Assembly (NCBI GenBank): GCA_018623675.1
Contig: JAAZVJ010000060.1
Location: 1 to 6,380 of the forward strand
DNA length: 6,380 nt
Direction of reading: 5' to 3'
Source: Synechococcus sp. HW_metabat.54
GTDB lineage: Bacteria; Cyanobacteriota; Cyanobacteriia; PCC-6307; Cyanobiaceae
This document shows, piece by piece, positions 6,245-6,380 of this stretch. The position numbers and the translations under genes are program-made. The first letter of the stretch is position 1. Each line of letters opens with the position of its first letter. The notes below the pieces were generated by a model. That model saw nothing but the letters and a program-made list of their open reading frames with translations, was not told the origin of the DNA and did no database searches.

Positions 6245-6380
6245 TCAGATCCACCACCAGCGAGCAAAGCTTGCGGCCTGGCCGCAGCGCTCTCCTTGCT
6301 CATCCCAGAGGGTCCAGATGCGGGCGTTGTCGATCACAAACTTGCGTCCTTCGCGATCCATACGGATCCCGCGATAGCCC
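6245..6380 (-). CDS. C-terminal end of an unrecognised protein (5' end outside window)
   Basis: An open frame enters from the right edge and stops with TGA at 6247-6245. It gives 44 visible residues: GYRGIRMDREGRKFVIDNAR followed by IWTLWDEQGERCGQAAS and the tail FARWWWI. The amino-acid pattern (hydrophobic positions alternating with charged ones, G/D turns, W-rich end) looks like genuine protein, and the codon choice is G/C-rich at third positions like its neighbours. I do not recognise the family. An in-frame ATG at 6362-6360 could in principle start a 38-residue peptide, but I see no good ribosome binding site before it and the frame continues upstream, so a longer gene is more likely. It lies 187 bases before hsp20 on the same strand. 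Confidence 0.6.
   Translation of the reverse strand, partial: GYRGIRMDREGRKFVIDNARIWTLWDEQGERCGQAASFARWWWI

Noticed and set aside
6058..6303. In-frame N-terminal extension of hsp20 giving 226 residues
   Set aside because: The added part is arginine/serine-rich and unlike the family, runs over the repeats upstream, and overlaps the end of the preceding gene. A strong GGAGG site supports the ATG at 6057.
1..6380. CRISPR array, insertion sequence, tRNA or a defence or toxin system
   Set aside because: No regularly spaced repeats, transposase motifs, tRNA-like cloverleaf or toxin-antitoxin pair was seen; almost all of the window is accounted for by the genes listed.

Overview
The window looks like chromosomal DNA from a G+C-rich cyanobacterium, most plausibly a marine Synechococcus or Cyanobium-type picocyanobacterium. 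The main evidence is a class C flavodiiron protein of the oxygenic-phototroph type (beta-lactamase-like, flavodoxin-like and flavin-reductase domains in one chain). It sits directly beside a second, metal-ligand-degenerate paralogue, which is the Flv3/Flv1 pair. The genus is inferred from gene content and base composition; there is no rRNA or other marker here to prove it.

Every gene I can support lies on the minus strand, so the window is best read from right to left. At the right edge (6245-6380) is the C-terminal end of an unrecognised protein. A 187-base gap with several short inverted and direct repeats follows, then a small heat-shock protein gene (hsp20 family, 5623-6057). A strong intrinsic terminator at 5528-5556 closes that unit. 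After about 89 bases of leader comes a tightly packed run: TRAP transporter substrate-binding protein (4317-5438), small membrane subunit (3751-4320) and large membrane subunit (2363-3754), then flv3 (552-2324) and flv1 (1-552, cut off by the window edge).

The five-gene run has a 4-base stop/start overlap at dctP/dctQ (ATGA) and at dctQ/dctM (GTGA), a 38-base gap at dctM/flv3 with no visible terminator, and a 1-base overlap at flv3/flv1 (TGATG). This is the arrangement of one transcription unit, or of two units with read-through.

The transporter is a complete three-part system of the TakP/FcbT1 group, whose characterised member TakP binds 2-oxoacids such as pyruvate. The flavodiiron pair is known in cyanobacteria to reduce oxygen to water using photosynthetic electrons. 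A carboxylate importer immediately upstream of an electron-safety-valve pair is the most interesting feature of the window: the individual families are known, but I infer a functional link only from position. I found no CRISPR array, insertion sequence, tRNA, rRNA or obvious novel defence system.
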